Positions 45,181-55,849 of a stretch of 64,000 bases of DNA are shown here, piece by piece (position 1 is the first letter of the stretch; each line of letters begins with the position of its first letter). Source of the stretch: Spodoptera frugiperda (lineage: Eukaryota; Arthropoda; Insecta; Lepidoptera; Noctuidae); assembly GCF_023101765.2 (NCBI RefSeq), contig NC_064237.1, forward strand, positions 1,922,001 to 1,986,000, read 5' to 3'. A program made the position numbers and the translations under genes. The notes below the pieces were generated by a model. It saw only the letters and a list, made by a program, of their open reading frames with translations, did no database searches and was not told the DNA's origin.

Positions 45181-46910
45181 ACATACTATTATAATATCTC
45201 TGCCTAACCTTCAAAACACAAGAGGCACAATATACCGTAACGTTATTATTCAGAAACAAATTGCTACATCAAAAACAAATGAATTCGAATTTCCAACCCA
45301 ATGGCCACATCGAGAGAGTCTAGATTCCAATAATATCATAAGTAAGTGTTTCAATCATTTGATGCCTTGCCATGGAGCATCGTAAATCAGTATATTCGTT
45401 TGATAGACGCGTCTGACTTTAATATCTATATTCTTTGATATAAAGAGATATAGAAAATTTATATTAGAATAGAACTGTATATATGTATAATATTATTATA
45501 TTGCAAATTGTTCATAAATTGATTGTAATTTTCATGAGACATACTCAATAAATTATTATATACTCACGTAACTGTTTGATGAAAAACTTGACTCGTTTCC
45601 ATCCTAAAGGCATTCATGAACAGAATTCCGCGACAATATTCGTTTGTTCTAATCATCACTAGAACAACATCACTACAATTTTAATTGTAATTTTAATTAT
45701 AATAATGCATAATTTACACGGAGAAGACTTTAAACAGGGAATACACGTGCTTGGTCACACTTCCTAGTCACACGTGGGAGAGTCATGATTCGGCATGAAT
45801 AGACCAACTTCCAAAATAGGATCATTGAAGAACGCGTTTTTATTATTTAGACTTAATGAAAACTGTAAAATTATATCCATTTTTCCAGGCAGACAGTCAG
45901 GAAATGTCAAATAATTCATTTACTTTTATTTGAATGTTAACAAGCAAAATTGTTATATTGGAACTATTTGTTAAATAAACATCATGTTTTAACAATGTCG
46001 AGTTGATCCGAACATTATCAGCTGCCTTAACAAACATCGTTGTATTGGTCCATTAGAGAAACTGATATCGAGCGTTTCACAAAGTTCTAGTTGTAGGTAC
46101 TTAGATACATTGGCTCGCCTACCCTACGGTGACGCACTCTCAAAGCATAACAGAACCCCATAAAGTACAGCGGCACATATTGATTCGAAATTCAAATTGA
46201 AATTTGAATCTGGCCGTTGATTAGAATCGGAATGGGCAGCCGAGCTGTGACTCGAATACATAATCGATTCAAAATCGAATGATTTAATCTTGTATCGATA
46301 CATTCGTTCAGTTTCGTCGAATCCAATATGGTAACGAATTTAATTATTATTTTTGTGCCGCGAGGGATTTTTGTATTTTTTTGCTAGTATTAGAATTCAG
46401 TTTCGCGTAATTGTTTTATAAGGTTACTCAACTAGTTTATAGCTACGTTAGGGGCCCATAAACATGAGCGCCATACACGAAAACCGATAAACTCAATAAT
46501 AAATTAAAAAGTTATTATAACCTGATATTAAACCCAAACAAAGGTAAAAAAATATAATTAAACTCAAGCCACATAGGATTCTGAGGAAAAACTCCAAATC
46601 ATACTTCTCGTTATGAAAGAATCATAATCAACTCCGTATAATTTATAAATATAATAATTAAAATATAGTATAAAAATATGGAAACCGTAAGGCAAATAAT
46701 GAATAATTCATTCCGTCATATAATTTTAATGCATATTGAATGAACTTCGTTATTTATCTTTTGCATGTGCCTTAATTTTGAAATGTTATTATTGTATCTT
46801 ATTGGATACGGAAGAGGAACTATCGACCAACATATTATTAAATTGGTAGCAACATACTCTGATGTTTACCTAATAGCTACAACAACAAGTTGTTGACAGT
46901 ATTTCCTTCT
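45181..46910. other. AT-rich DNA without recognised genes
   Basis: No repeat family is recognised. A strong local inverted repeat around 46170-46210 (GATTCGAAATTCAA against TTGAAATTTGAATC) is the only structured sequence noted. Confidence 0.45.
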
Positions 46911-46911
46911 A

Positions 46912-47052
46912 AACCTTCAAGAAAAGAGTTTAATTGTTTTTAAAAGGCCAGCAACGCACCTGTGTCTCCTCTAGTGTTATCTTTGGATGGCCCTGCTAGT
47001 GAGCCATCAAGTGATCCGTCTGTTCGTTTGCCTTCTACCCCATAAAAAAAAG
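46912..47052 (-). mobile_element. R2 subfamily element, minus strand
   Basis: AACCTTCAAGAAAAGAGTTT, GGCCAGCAACGCACCTGTGT, GAGCCATCAAGTGATCCGTC and CTGTTCGTTTGCC, ending CCCCATAAAAAAAA. Confidence 0.7.
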
Positions 47053-47200
47053 TTACACAAGTTGCCAGGAAGAGATCGCTATCTATACATATAATAAAAT
47101 CGTAGAAAAGTGCTGTCTGTACATTGAAAATAAAAATAAAAAAAATAGCAGGGGTTATTGTTATGTCGATGTCGAACCCAAAAATGTAATTAACTTTTTT

Positions 47201-47251
47201 TTTGTCTGTTTGTCTGTTTGTCTGTTTGTCTGTTTGTCTGTTCGTCTGTGC
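47201..47251. repeat. Octanucleotide tandem array (GTCTGTTT)n
   Basis: Five perfect and two imperfect copies of an 8-bp unit follow a T-run inside the Helitron-like element. Confidence 0.9.
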
Positions 47252-47550
47252 GCGCTAATCTCAGAAACGGCTGATCCGAGTTGGATGCGGTTTTCACGAA
47301 TATATTGTGGGATGCTTAAATTTACATTTAGTGTTTGTTTCATGTCAATCGGTTCATAAATAAAAAAGTTATGTCAAATTAAAGAATCACGTCGAACATT
47401 CTATGCTTATACCATTAATCTCCGCAACTATTTGACGGATTTGGTTGAAATTTGGTACAGATATAGTTTAGAACCTTAGAAAGGACATAGATATATTTTT
47501 ATTTCAAAAATCAAAAAATAAAAATAAGAAATAAATTATTTATAAATAAT

Positions 47551-47848
47551 TCTATGTCGATCGTTACACGACTTCGGTTCATGTTATTGTTTTAATTTAT
47601 CGAAAAAAGTAAATAAATAGTAAAAAGGTATGAAAAAAATAATATCAATATAATAAAACATTTAGTACAAAGAAAATGCTCTAACGGAGTATAGATAATT
47701 CTATGTCGATCGTTACACGACTTCGGTTCATGTTATTGTTTTAATTCATCGAAAAAAAGTAAATAAATAGTAAAAAGGTATGAAAAAAATAATATCAATA
47801 TAATTAAACTTTTAGTACAAAGAAAATGCCCGAACGGAGTATAAATAA
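47551..47848. repeat. Two tandem 149-bp units
   Basis: Units 47551-47699 and 47700-47848 both open TCTATGTCGATCGTTACACG and close with a GCxCxAACGGAGTATA motif. They differ at only a handful of positions, so the duplication is recent. Confidence 0.9.
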
Positions 47849-48546
47849 ATAATCCAAGTTGTCTTTATCCTCGATAGATGGCGTTGGGATCGAAATAGAT
47901 CGCGCTATGGTTTCGTTACATTCATTTGGTTGGGTATCGGCCGAGCGCTTCGGTACTATCGTAGAAAAAGTGTATTATCAGTCGTATGATTATTTGTCTG
48001 TAGTGGTCCTGCTGTTTCGTATATTCTAAATTGGTTTCGTTGTATTTGTCAATTAATAAGTTTATTTGTTGGGTTTTCCTGGTTTTTTGGTTAAACTATT
48101 TAACGTAGGTTTAGTTTGATATCGATTATTAGTAGTTACTGTAGTTAGTTTTTTTAATAAAATTGTAAGTCTAATTTATAAATTAATTAGATTAGATTTA
48201 AGTCGTTTCTTTTAAATTATTTAGTTTAAGCTTGGTTATTATAGCATAGAGGATAGGTTGTAATATAGTTTCTTTTTTAATTGTTATAAATTCGTAATTC
48301 GTAGCTTTCTTTAGTTTTAAGTTAGTTTAAGTCCGTTTTTAAACTATTTTTTCAATGCCCTAAGTGAGTATACATCTATTAAATTCAAACGCAGAGCTCA
48401 TTATGTTGATTTTTGAAGAGTTCCCTGGAATATCTTCCACATCTCATTTTTGAAGAGATCCCGCGAGATCGGGAACTATGTGGTTAAAACCAAAAATTTG
48501 CCGGAAGTCACTATTCCACGCGAACGAAGTCGCGGGCAAAAGCTAG

Positions 48547-48655
48547 TAAGCGATAAGGCCGCCTTTGTGCACTTTCATCCTATAAGATGTTAACTTATGC
48601 TTAATTTATTTAAAGGTGTACAATAAAGGTTATTTATTATTATTATTTATTTACA
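48547..48655 (+). mobile_element. LINE 3' end
   Basis: GATAAGGCCGCCTTTGTGCA, then GGTGTACAATAAAGG and a (TTA)n tail. This is a typical lepidopteran non-LTR 3' terminus. It touches the Helitron end, so the Helitron may have landed in the LINE's 3' region. Confidence 0.6.
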
Positions 48656-48899
48656 AAAGTGTGACGTGGACTATAATAATATGAAGTTCTATCTAATTGC
48701 ACCACGTATCGTTACCAGAAATAGAAAATGTCGGCGTTACCAAACAGTAGTTACTATTTAATCGTTTACCAGTCGAGACGCAATAATATTACGGCACCAC
48801 TTTACGCTGGTATTCTATTAGAGCGCGGTTCTTCAACGAAGGAGTCAGCTCATTAGATTGCATTAATCAGCTGGGTTTTACAACCATAAAATGTGTCTA

Positions 48900-49205
48900 T
48901 GCATCACATCACATCAACCGCCTATAAGTAGTGGCCTCTGCTTACCGAAGTCTTCTCCCATGGAGAAGGCTTGAGTATTAATCACCACCCTTGCTCAATG
49001 CGGGTTGGCGATTTCAAACTTATATAATTGGAAATTATAAGTCCAAGTTTCCTCATGTTGTTTTCTTTCACCGTGTGTCAATAACGTCTAAATAATCTTA
49101 AAAAGTACATATAATTCTGAGAAAGTCACATTGATACTTACCACTGGTAGGTTGCCGCGCATGCATAAGCAGTGGGCGTCTTAAACCTCCGGGCCACCAC
49201 GACAT
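48900..49205 (-). mobile_element. tRNA-headed SINE (second family), minus strand
   Basis: ATAAGTAGTGGCCTCTGC, CTCCCATGGAGAAGGC, AGAAAGTCACATTGATACTT and CTTAAACCTCCGGGCCACCA parallel 44905-45180 and extend it to the A-box end. Confidence 0.65.
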
Positions 49206-49611
49206 TTTACTTTTTTCCACATTCTATGCATAATATAACTTAAGAAGATAAACCAAGAAGAAAATATTTCATATTTTTTAAATTGTCTTACATTCCACGC
49301 TATACAACCTGTATTCACAAAGTAAAATATAAAACAAAACGTAACATAAATAATTTAGTCTACAGATAAGAACCTACTTAAACAAAGTGCTGTATAATAT
49401 TACAATAATTATATTTTTAAGAGTCTAAGGAATATTTATGTGAGATCTGACGTCTTAATTCGAGGAGATTAATTGCTTTCTCATTAGCTTGATGGGAGAT
49501 ACGCGTAATGAATAAGCAGGAGACACTATAGCCTCACTTTGTCTCTGTCTTCGGTGATAATGTGGTCTGTAGATCATTTTTATCTACCTTCTAGTTTAAA
49601 TATTATGTATT

Positions 49612-49755
49612 TTTATAATAACTATCGTGAGACATACTAAATTAATTAAATTCACGGTTTTACTCACGTGTATTAATGGAGAAAAGCTCTACTAGTTTTG
49701 TGTCACAGAGGGATTCTCCATCATGAGCAGTAGGCTGAACCTACTGTTAGTTAAT
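49612..49755. mobile_element. R5 foldback element copy
   Basis: TAATAACTATCGTGAGACAT, TTTACTCACGTGTATTAATG and GAGAAAAGCTCTACTAGTTT are the reverse complement of 36515-36620. Confidence 0.65.
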
Positions 49756-49771
49756 TGAATATTATGTGTTA

Positions 49772-49870
49772 CTAGCTGATGCCCGCAGCTTCACTCGCGT
49801 AGACTGCGGAATTTGTAAATTCATTATCTAAATAAAATTCTGTCAAAATCGGCCTAGCCATTTCAGAGAT
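49772..49870 (-). mobile_element. Helitron-like 3' end fragment, minus strand
   Basis: TTACTAGCTGATGCCCGCAG then CTTCACTCGCGTAGACTGCG is the complement of the CTAGT end and its GC-rich hairpin. It is cut by the R1 fragment that follows. Confidence 0.55.
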
Positions 49871-49871
49871 T

Positions 49872-50022
49872 GGCCATGCAACATGTAGCGGGTTCAATTA
49901 TCGCACGGAGCAAATCTTTGTGTGATCCGCAAAGTGTTGTTTTGGGTCTGGGTGTCACATGTGTACGTGAACTTGTACCCATGACACAGAAGAAAATCCG
50001 AATGTGGGACAACTTTTCCAAA
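49872..50022 (+). mobile_element. R1 SINE, 5'-truncated
   Basis: CATGTAGCGGGTTCAATTAT (mutated B box), CTTTGTGTGATCCGCAAAGT and CCATGACACAGAAGAAAATC follow R1 order. Confidence 0.7.
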
Positions 50023-50391
50023 AAACATGACACACCGAAAACAAACAAAAAAAACTAAAACGAGAATAAATACAAAAAACTATTTTCCTCTGTCAAAAAC
50101 AAAGGGAAAAGCTTTTCCTACGACTTTGTTTGTACGGAACACTAGTGTCGGGCAGTTAAATGGAGCGTGTAACACAAATAACACTAATGTTATATTTTTA
50201 CGGCAAAGTAAATAATAGATATGTTATGTAACCTAGGTATATATCATGTGTATAATTGATAAAGTTATAGAATAAGGTTCCTTATTGTCTATAACATTAT
50301 GATATATGATATACATAAATAAGACATAATATTAAAATAAACTGTAGTCTTGATAGCAACCATTTTCGAATTTAATATTAACAAAGATGGA

Positions 50392-50665
50392 GGTTTTTTA
50401 TGGAATAAGACGGTAAACAACCAGACAGAACACCTGATGGTAAGCAATTGCCGCCGCCCATGGACACTTGAAACACCAGAGGCGTTACAAGTGCGTTACC
50501 GGCCTTTTGGGTGTAAGAATTTAAGGGTTGTTGGGAAATCGGGGATTGAGAAGATTGGGAAGGGGGGTAATTCAGCTTCCAGTAACCTCATTTACACAAA
50601 GGAACACAGTGTAAGCGTTGTTTCACTCTGACTCTATAGCATGGCTCTCCCACACCTAAAAGGTA
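50392..50665 (+). mobile_element. R2 element, near full length
   Basis: TTTTTTATGGAATAAGACGG, CACCTGATGGTAAGCAATTG, CCGCCGCCCATGGACACTTG, GGCGTTACAAGTGCGTTACC and GCATGGCTCTCCCACAC. The best consensus-like copy, lacking only the GAGGCCGTGG block. Confidence 0.8.
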
Positions 50666-51531
50666 CATCGTTGTGTCATTAGGTTCAGTTTTGGAACACC
50701 TGTATATTTAATGTTACGGTACTTCAGTTATAACCATCCAAAAAGAAACACAACCCTTAAGAATCACATAGCCACCCCAACTAGCAAAATCAGTACTTAA
50801 AACGATCTCAAGACTACTTTTATTTTCACTTATAAGAAACTTGTAGCATTCTACAAAGCTGGATTTGGGCGCAGTTATAAGATCAGTTATTTCTATATCT
50901 ATCTTATAATCAACTTATAAAATGTTACTAAGCCCTATAATATACTTGACTAAGCGCAATAGCTTCTATAATGTTATGAGACTACACAATTACAAGTACA
51001 AACGCTCTTGTTAGTATCTGACATAAGTATCTTACTAAAGCAATCTTGTTTATATGGCACTAGTAATGTACTTAGTTATTAGTTATAAGTATGTTTTAAG
51101 AGGTTATTTTTGTTGTTGCTTCGGGTCGTGGTGCCGGTCGTTCTGTAGTCATTTATTTTTAATAAAAACGTAACTATTATTTTGTGTTATTGTAAAATAT
51201 AACTAATAATACATTTAAAATATAGGGTGTGAACCCGTGGGAAAGTCATATTTACTGTAAATGTGTACCAAAATTTAGTTAATTTCACAATGCCCTCCGA
51301 AAAATAGCACATTAGTATATTATTGTAAATTAATTATTTCAACAATGTCATGAATATCCGCCATGTTTTAAAATTGCTCTTCGTTAAGTACTTTATAGAA
51401 TCATTATAGGTAAATTAGTATTTGTAACAGTTTCTGTCCAGATAACTCTCCTCCATTTTAAAACAAATTAGGGTTCCCTTGAAGTCTGCCTGTTAATGAT
51501 CGATTTTCCTTTTTTTAGGATTTAATTAACA

Positions 51532-51560
51532 AGATGGTCGTATTTCTGATACGACCATCT
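51532..51560. repeat. Perfect inverted repeat, 12-bp arms
   Basis: AGATGGTCGTAT, loop TTCTG, ATACGACCATCT. It stands alone and is not a terminal repeat of any family seen here. Confidence 0.85.
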
Positions 51561-51871
51561 CTGATGTCGACTGTTTTTTGACAAAATCTTCTTTGATTTT
51601 ACTTACAAATATGAGATGGCCTTGGACAAATACACATTTTGTGTTATCCGAAAGCTGCAATGGGTGTGGATTTCCAGTTTATATAAACAATATGTATAGA
51701 CCTACTCATTTCGTTTGTAGTCAAGAAAACATAATAGTTTTATTGCATCAAATCTTTTTTTGGTTCCCGATTTGCTCCCAGTACAGTATATATGACCATT
51801 ACATCGAGGATGAATGCACAATTTGTTACTGATTTTGTATCCACATATTTTTTAAACACACCCATAAGTAC

Positions 51872-52105
51872 TTAATTTTTTAATGTTAAAATAATTTTAT
51901 CGGATAATTTTTTTTTGACATTTGTTATTTTTTTATAATCAGTGGTCTCTGCGTTATTTAAATCGTATTCTTCTTCCCAATTTTCAACTTCTTTACTTTC
52001 TGAGTAGTGGGAAAAGGGTGAAAAAATATTATTGATTGCGGAACCCTCAATTACTTCACCTGTGTTTGCACTTGACGCGCTTGATTTATATCCCGATCCT
52101 GTTGT
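51872..52105 (-). other. Open, protein-like frame on the minus strand, possible relic
   Basis: About 77 codons without ATG read GSGYKSSASSANTGEVIEGS, then FSPFSHYSESKEVENWEEEY, then lysine-rich to a stop. Acidic and serine-rich composition is more protein-like than chance frames here. Minus-strand sequence beyond the stop has further scattered open pieces (CIHPRCNGHIYC in another frame). It could be a decayed transposon gene. No family is recognised. Confidence 0.25.
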
Positions 52106-52346
52106 TTACTAGTAAAGTGATTGATCTACTATCTTATAAACCTTTTTAATCTTATAGCTCTCTTTTTAAGTACTATTAGATTTAAAAGAGTCTCGAGCAA
52201 GACTATGATGGCACAAACTTGTAATCGTTTCAGCTAAGTATGTTATAATATCATTTTCTCTCACAAAATGCTACTATAGGATCAAAATATTATTCAGGAT
52301 TATTTAGTCTTACTTCAAACAATTATAGGAGACTTATTCCTTAAAG

Positions 52347-52560
52347 TGTCCTAAAAGATAATCTTATAGTTAACTAAAAGACTGAGTTATAAAGGCTATT
52401 ACTCTTGAGTATATGTATGCTTGTGAAATGCTATTACTAGTAAAAATGTCCTATAAATGTTTTAGAGATCAGTCTTGTAGCGAACTACAAGACCGAGATA
52501 TAAAAACAAATGCACTTGAGTATGTTAAGGCTTGGCAAATGCTATTATAAGTTAAAAAGT
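52347..52560. repeat. Two diverged tandem units of about 100 bp
   Basis: Both units start GTCCTA, carry a GAGTTATAAA- or GAGATATAAA-like motif and CTTGAGTAT, and end AAATGCTATTA. They are surrounded by TTATAAG-rich sequence. Confidence 0.5.
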
Positions 52561-52870
52561 CTACCGCAATGCCTTTACAAGAGCGTTATTAGTAGTGACA
52601 GACTTATAATATTTCCTTATAGGATTACTTTGCTTGTTGGGACATCATACATCATTCTACTTAAAAATTCTCACACACAACACCATGTAATTAGTGTCCA
52701 CAAAAATCCACAGACGCGACCGATGCACGAGCAGCTTGTGCAGCCCAACTCAACGGGATTCAATTAATGTTCTGTTAATGAGTGCCTTGGATCCCTGCCA
52801 GCTCTTAACTCCTAAAAGATCGGACCCTTTTTTGATTTTTCCGTTGTTCCACAGTACTCTGTTTTATTTT

Positions 52871-53076
52871 TTTGACTGCACGGTTGGTGCGGTGGCTGGG
52901 CAACTGGCTGCCGCACAACGGGTAGCGGGTTCGATTCCCGCACGGAGCAACTGTTTGTGTGATTCACAAATTGTTGTTTCGGGTCAAAACAACAATTTGT
53001 GGAACACACAAACTGTGTCGTGGGTAAACGCACCCACGACACAGGAGAAAATCCTAATGTGGGGCAATGTTAAATT
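52871..53076 (+). mobile_element. R1 SINE with internal inverted insertion
   Basis: The head and B box (52928-52938) are intact, and the end ACCCACGACACAGGAGAAAA is normal. The middle, normally GGGTGTCATGTGTATG..., is replaced by a reverse-complement copy of neighbouring SINE sequence, giving two adjacent inverted repeats (52953-52979 with 52987-53013, and 53013-53025 with 53032-53044). A long open frame across it is not coding. Confidence 0.8.
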
Positions 53077-53474
53077 AAAATAAAATACTAAGTTTTCGAC
53101 GAAACACGCTGGAATTTAAAGGAATGGATTTTTTTGGGAAAAATGTATTCTGTTTAGTATTCGAAACGTAGGTTAACCTAGTTAACCTCGGTCCGTTGGG
53201 TGAACACCAATATACATCATCCGTTCCGAGCTGGGTTTAGAAATATATTGGATTTTCCCGGATTTCTTGCTCGGTTAGAATACCGTGGCGTGACGTCGTT
53301 TAATTTTAGTTAGTATAAGGTAAAGTTATTTTGTGCTATTATTTACGTAACGTTTTTGTTAAGATATGTTATATAATTTCGCAAAATTAATGGTATTTGT
53401 ATTTTTTTTTTCATATAGGCAGTTAATTGTAAGTTATTATCAATTTACAATTACAATTGTCATTTATTTTCCAC

Positions 53475-53632
53475 CTTTTTTGAAGAAGGGAAATCATCCA
53501 ATACTTGCCTTGGGCAAGGCGAGTGGGATTGGCAGACTCTTACTGACTAAAAACCACAACTTTCCTACTCCCGTTTTTCGGGCCGAAGCCCTGCTACGTA
53601 ATCCGCAGTTCCAGATTTATTTTCCACCTTAA
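53475..53632 (+). mobile_element. R3 element copy
   Basis: TTTTTTGAAGAAGGGAAATC, CCTTGGGCAAGGCGAG, CTCTTACTGACTAAAAACCA and CCTACTCCCGTTTTTCGGGC follow R3 order. Confidence 0.7.
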
Positions 53633-54300
53633 CTTTCAAATACATTCAATGCTTGTAATTTATCTAATAAAAATACATAAATAGTCAGCATAAACACATA
53701 TCTTATATCTATTTTGTTTTTCTCGAAAATGAAAATGAATGATAATATAGAACCATACAACAATCCACGTATGAATAAAAGTTATCCCAAACCACACAAT
53801 CATTGCAATACCTACTTAAACTAAACTTACATCCAGTAACAAATTATCAAACACCCATAATGCAAGTTCCCAACAACTTACAATACACATAATTACTTTA
53901 AAAGATGAACTATAAACTGCAAGTAGCAGGAGAACAGAAATCTAAACGACTATACCCCGAGCTAACATAATTACGTGTGCGCGTCTAGTCACAATAGCTT
54001 TCATCTAACTATCCCAAGCAATTACTAGGTGTCTCCCGTCGCTTTCATGTGGTAGGTACACTGTGATAGAAGACGCGGAACGCTGTTAGGTACGAGCTCT
54101 TAATTAAGGGTAGCGTAATTGTTTTAGTGTTAAAGGTATGTTAGGTAATGTAATGTAATTTTATTGTCGTATTGAGCTATGATTGTTAATTATATAGACT
54201 TTTGGTAACTAGTTTCTGAGATAAATCTTACAAGCTTGGGCTACCTGTTTACCAGAGTGGGGCGGAGAAACGGAGAAATATTAACTAATAGGATTGCACA
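53633..54300. other. AT-rich DNA, nothing recognised
   Basis: No repeat family, open frame or splice-bounded segment stands out. Confidence 0.5.
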
Positions 54301-54309
54301 AAATCCGAT

Positions 54310-54535
54310 GAAGAGGCAGCCCTACCATCAGTAGTCGCAGTTCGCTGTCAGTGTTTAAGACAAGGCGAGGTGATCATGCCTGGCGGGCTTTCTGTCCTGC
54401 AAATTCGTCGTTGTGATTTTCTATCCTTGTTTATTAGCATATAAACTTCACAGTGCAATGTTGGATTGATAATGATATCCATTGATTTGTTCGTCGATCG
54501 TCTATATGCGACTTCTGCCATCACAAGTGACAACT
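54310..54535 (-). repeat. R7 interspersed repeat, minus strand
   Basis: GCGAGGTGATCATGCC, GCGGGCTTTCTGT, ATCCATTGATTTGTTCGTCG and TCGTCTATATGCGACTTC are the reverse complement of 9100-9295. Confidence 0.6.
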
Positions 54536-55237
54536 TGTTAACTCACAATAGTACTAAAAACACGCGCAAAAATCTGATCACAAAACCTCTAAAAACAATA
54601 TCTTAGTCTTTTTGTGCACCTTTTTAACATAATTATCGGAACGACGTACCGTACGTGAGAACACTACATTGCTTAGTTCATCTAACTACCACTTCGTATA
54701 CACTTAATACAAACACCGCCTGTTTCCCCGAGGAAAACATAAAGTAAAACAACTTACGAACGTATTCTTACTAATTGATAGTAATGTAAATAAATAAATA
54801 ATAAATAGGGCAATGAGTATCTTTAACGTTTTATTTGTTCAGTTTTCATGTTATTTCGTTCTTATTTTAATTATCGCTTTTATGTTCCTGCGTATTTACA
54901 CGTACTTAATAAGATGCAGGAATATACTCATTATTTCCATTAATTACAATTTATTTTAATATATTTTTCATGTATTTCGTTAAAAATGCCTACATCACAT
55001 CGACTGTATGTAGACATTGATGAATTTACATGAAACGAATTAGATTTTTGTTTCAATATATGGATCGTACAAATACACCAGAATGACTTGTCAGCTTTAG
55101 GTACCATAATCTTCAAGTAACCCTATGGGGATAGGCTTCAAGAATTTTCTGTACTTAATACGTATACGATATGCATTTAAAAACTATGTTTTTTATACAT
55201 ATACACGTAAAATTATGTGGATCTTACAAAGATACCA

Positions 55238-55268
55238 GAAGGCCGTTGTCCAGCAGTGGGACGATTCA
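55238..55268 (+). mobile_element. LINE-type tail fragment
   Basis: GAAGGCCGTTGTCCAGCAG followed by TGGGACG is a phrase I recognise from lepidopteran non-LTR 3' regions. Very short. Confidence 0.3.
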
Positions 55269-55494
55269 CGATTATACGTAAATAATTAAAATACTATGGG
55301 AGATAAGCATGACATACATGCATTATAAGAAACCACAAAACCACAATCAGTATTAAATCGCTCCGCTTATCACAAACGCGTCTACCTAACTTAGTGCGTC
55401 GCATCCTCTCGTGATATGTCTCATTGTAACTCGCGACTGAACAGCAATGCATATGAAACTGCTTAATTTCACTGTAATAGTGTACACGTGCATA

Positions 55495-55530
55495 CGTGTG
55501 TGTGTGTGTGTGTGTGTGCATGTGTGCGTT
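55495..55530. repeat. (TG)n microsatellite
   Basis: CGTGTGTGTGTGTGTGTGTG continues for about 30 bases and then degenerates to GCATGTGTGCG. Confidence 0.9.
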
Positions 55531-55714
55531 ACTGCAGTAAAATAGAATTATGTGAGGGTACTTCGAAAATTGCAGGTAAGATAATGGTAATTGAGTTTGT
55601 GGAAATTATTTCCTGGAAATTCTCTTCTGTTACTAATCTATTACTATGTACTATGTAGAAATGGTTGGAATAAAAATATTGTAATTCAAGTATGTATCTT
55701 TATTTTTTAAGTGA

Positions 55715-55848
55715 ACGAAAAAACTCTTTTTGTGGCTCACAAGTTGTGGTTTCGGGTCTAGGTGTCATGTGCATGTGAAATTGTATGATTATAAACGCAC
55801 TCACAAAACACGAGAAAATCCTAGTGCGGGGCAAGGTCTTATAAAAGA
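55715..55848 (+). mobile_element. R1 SINE, 3' part
   Basis: CTCTTTTTGTGGCTCACAAG, TTTCGGGTCTAGGTGTCATG, AAACGCACTCACAAAACACG and CTAGTGCGGGGCAAGG follow R1. Confidence 0.65.
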
Positions 55849-55849
55849 A

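Larger units (their letters stand above)
47082..48546 (+). mobile_element. Non-autonomous Helitron-like element
   Basis: It begins TCTATACATATAATAAA after a flanking A and ends AAAAGCTAG before a flanking T, the classic 5' TC / 3' CTRR ends with A-T insertion. A GC-rich hairpin (CGCGA, six-base loop, TCGCG) sits about 12 bases before the end. Inside are a TCTGTTTG tandem array and two tandem 149-bp units. No Rep/helicase frame is present. Confidence 0.7.

Noticed and set aside
52694..53083. 129-codon open frame
   Set aside because: It runs through the R1 SINE with the inverted insertion. The frame is created by the repeat.
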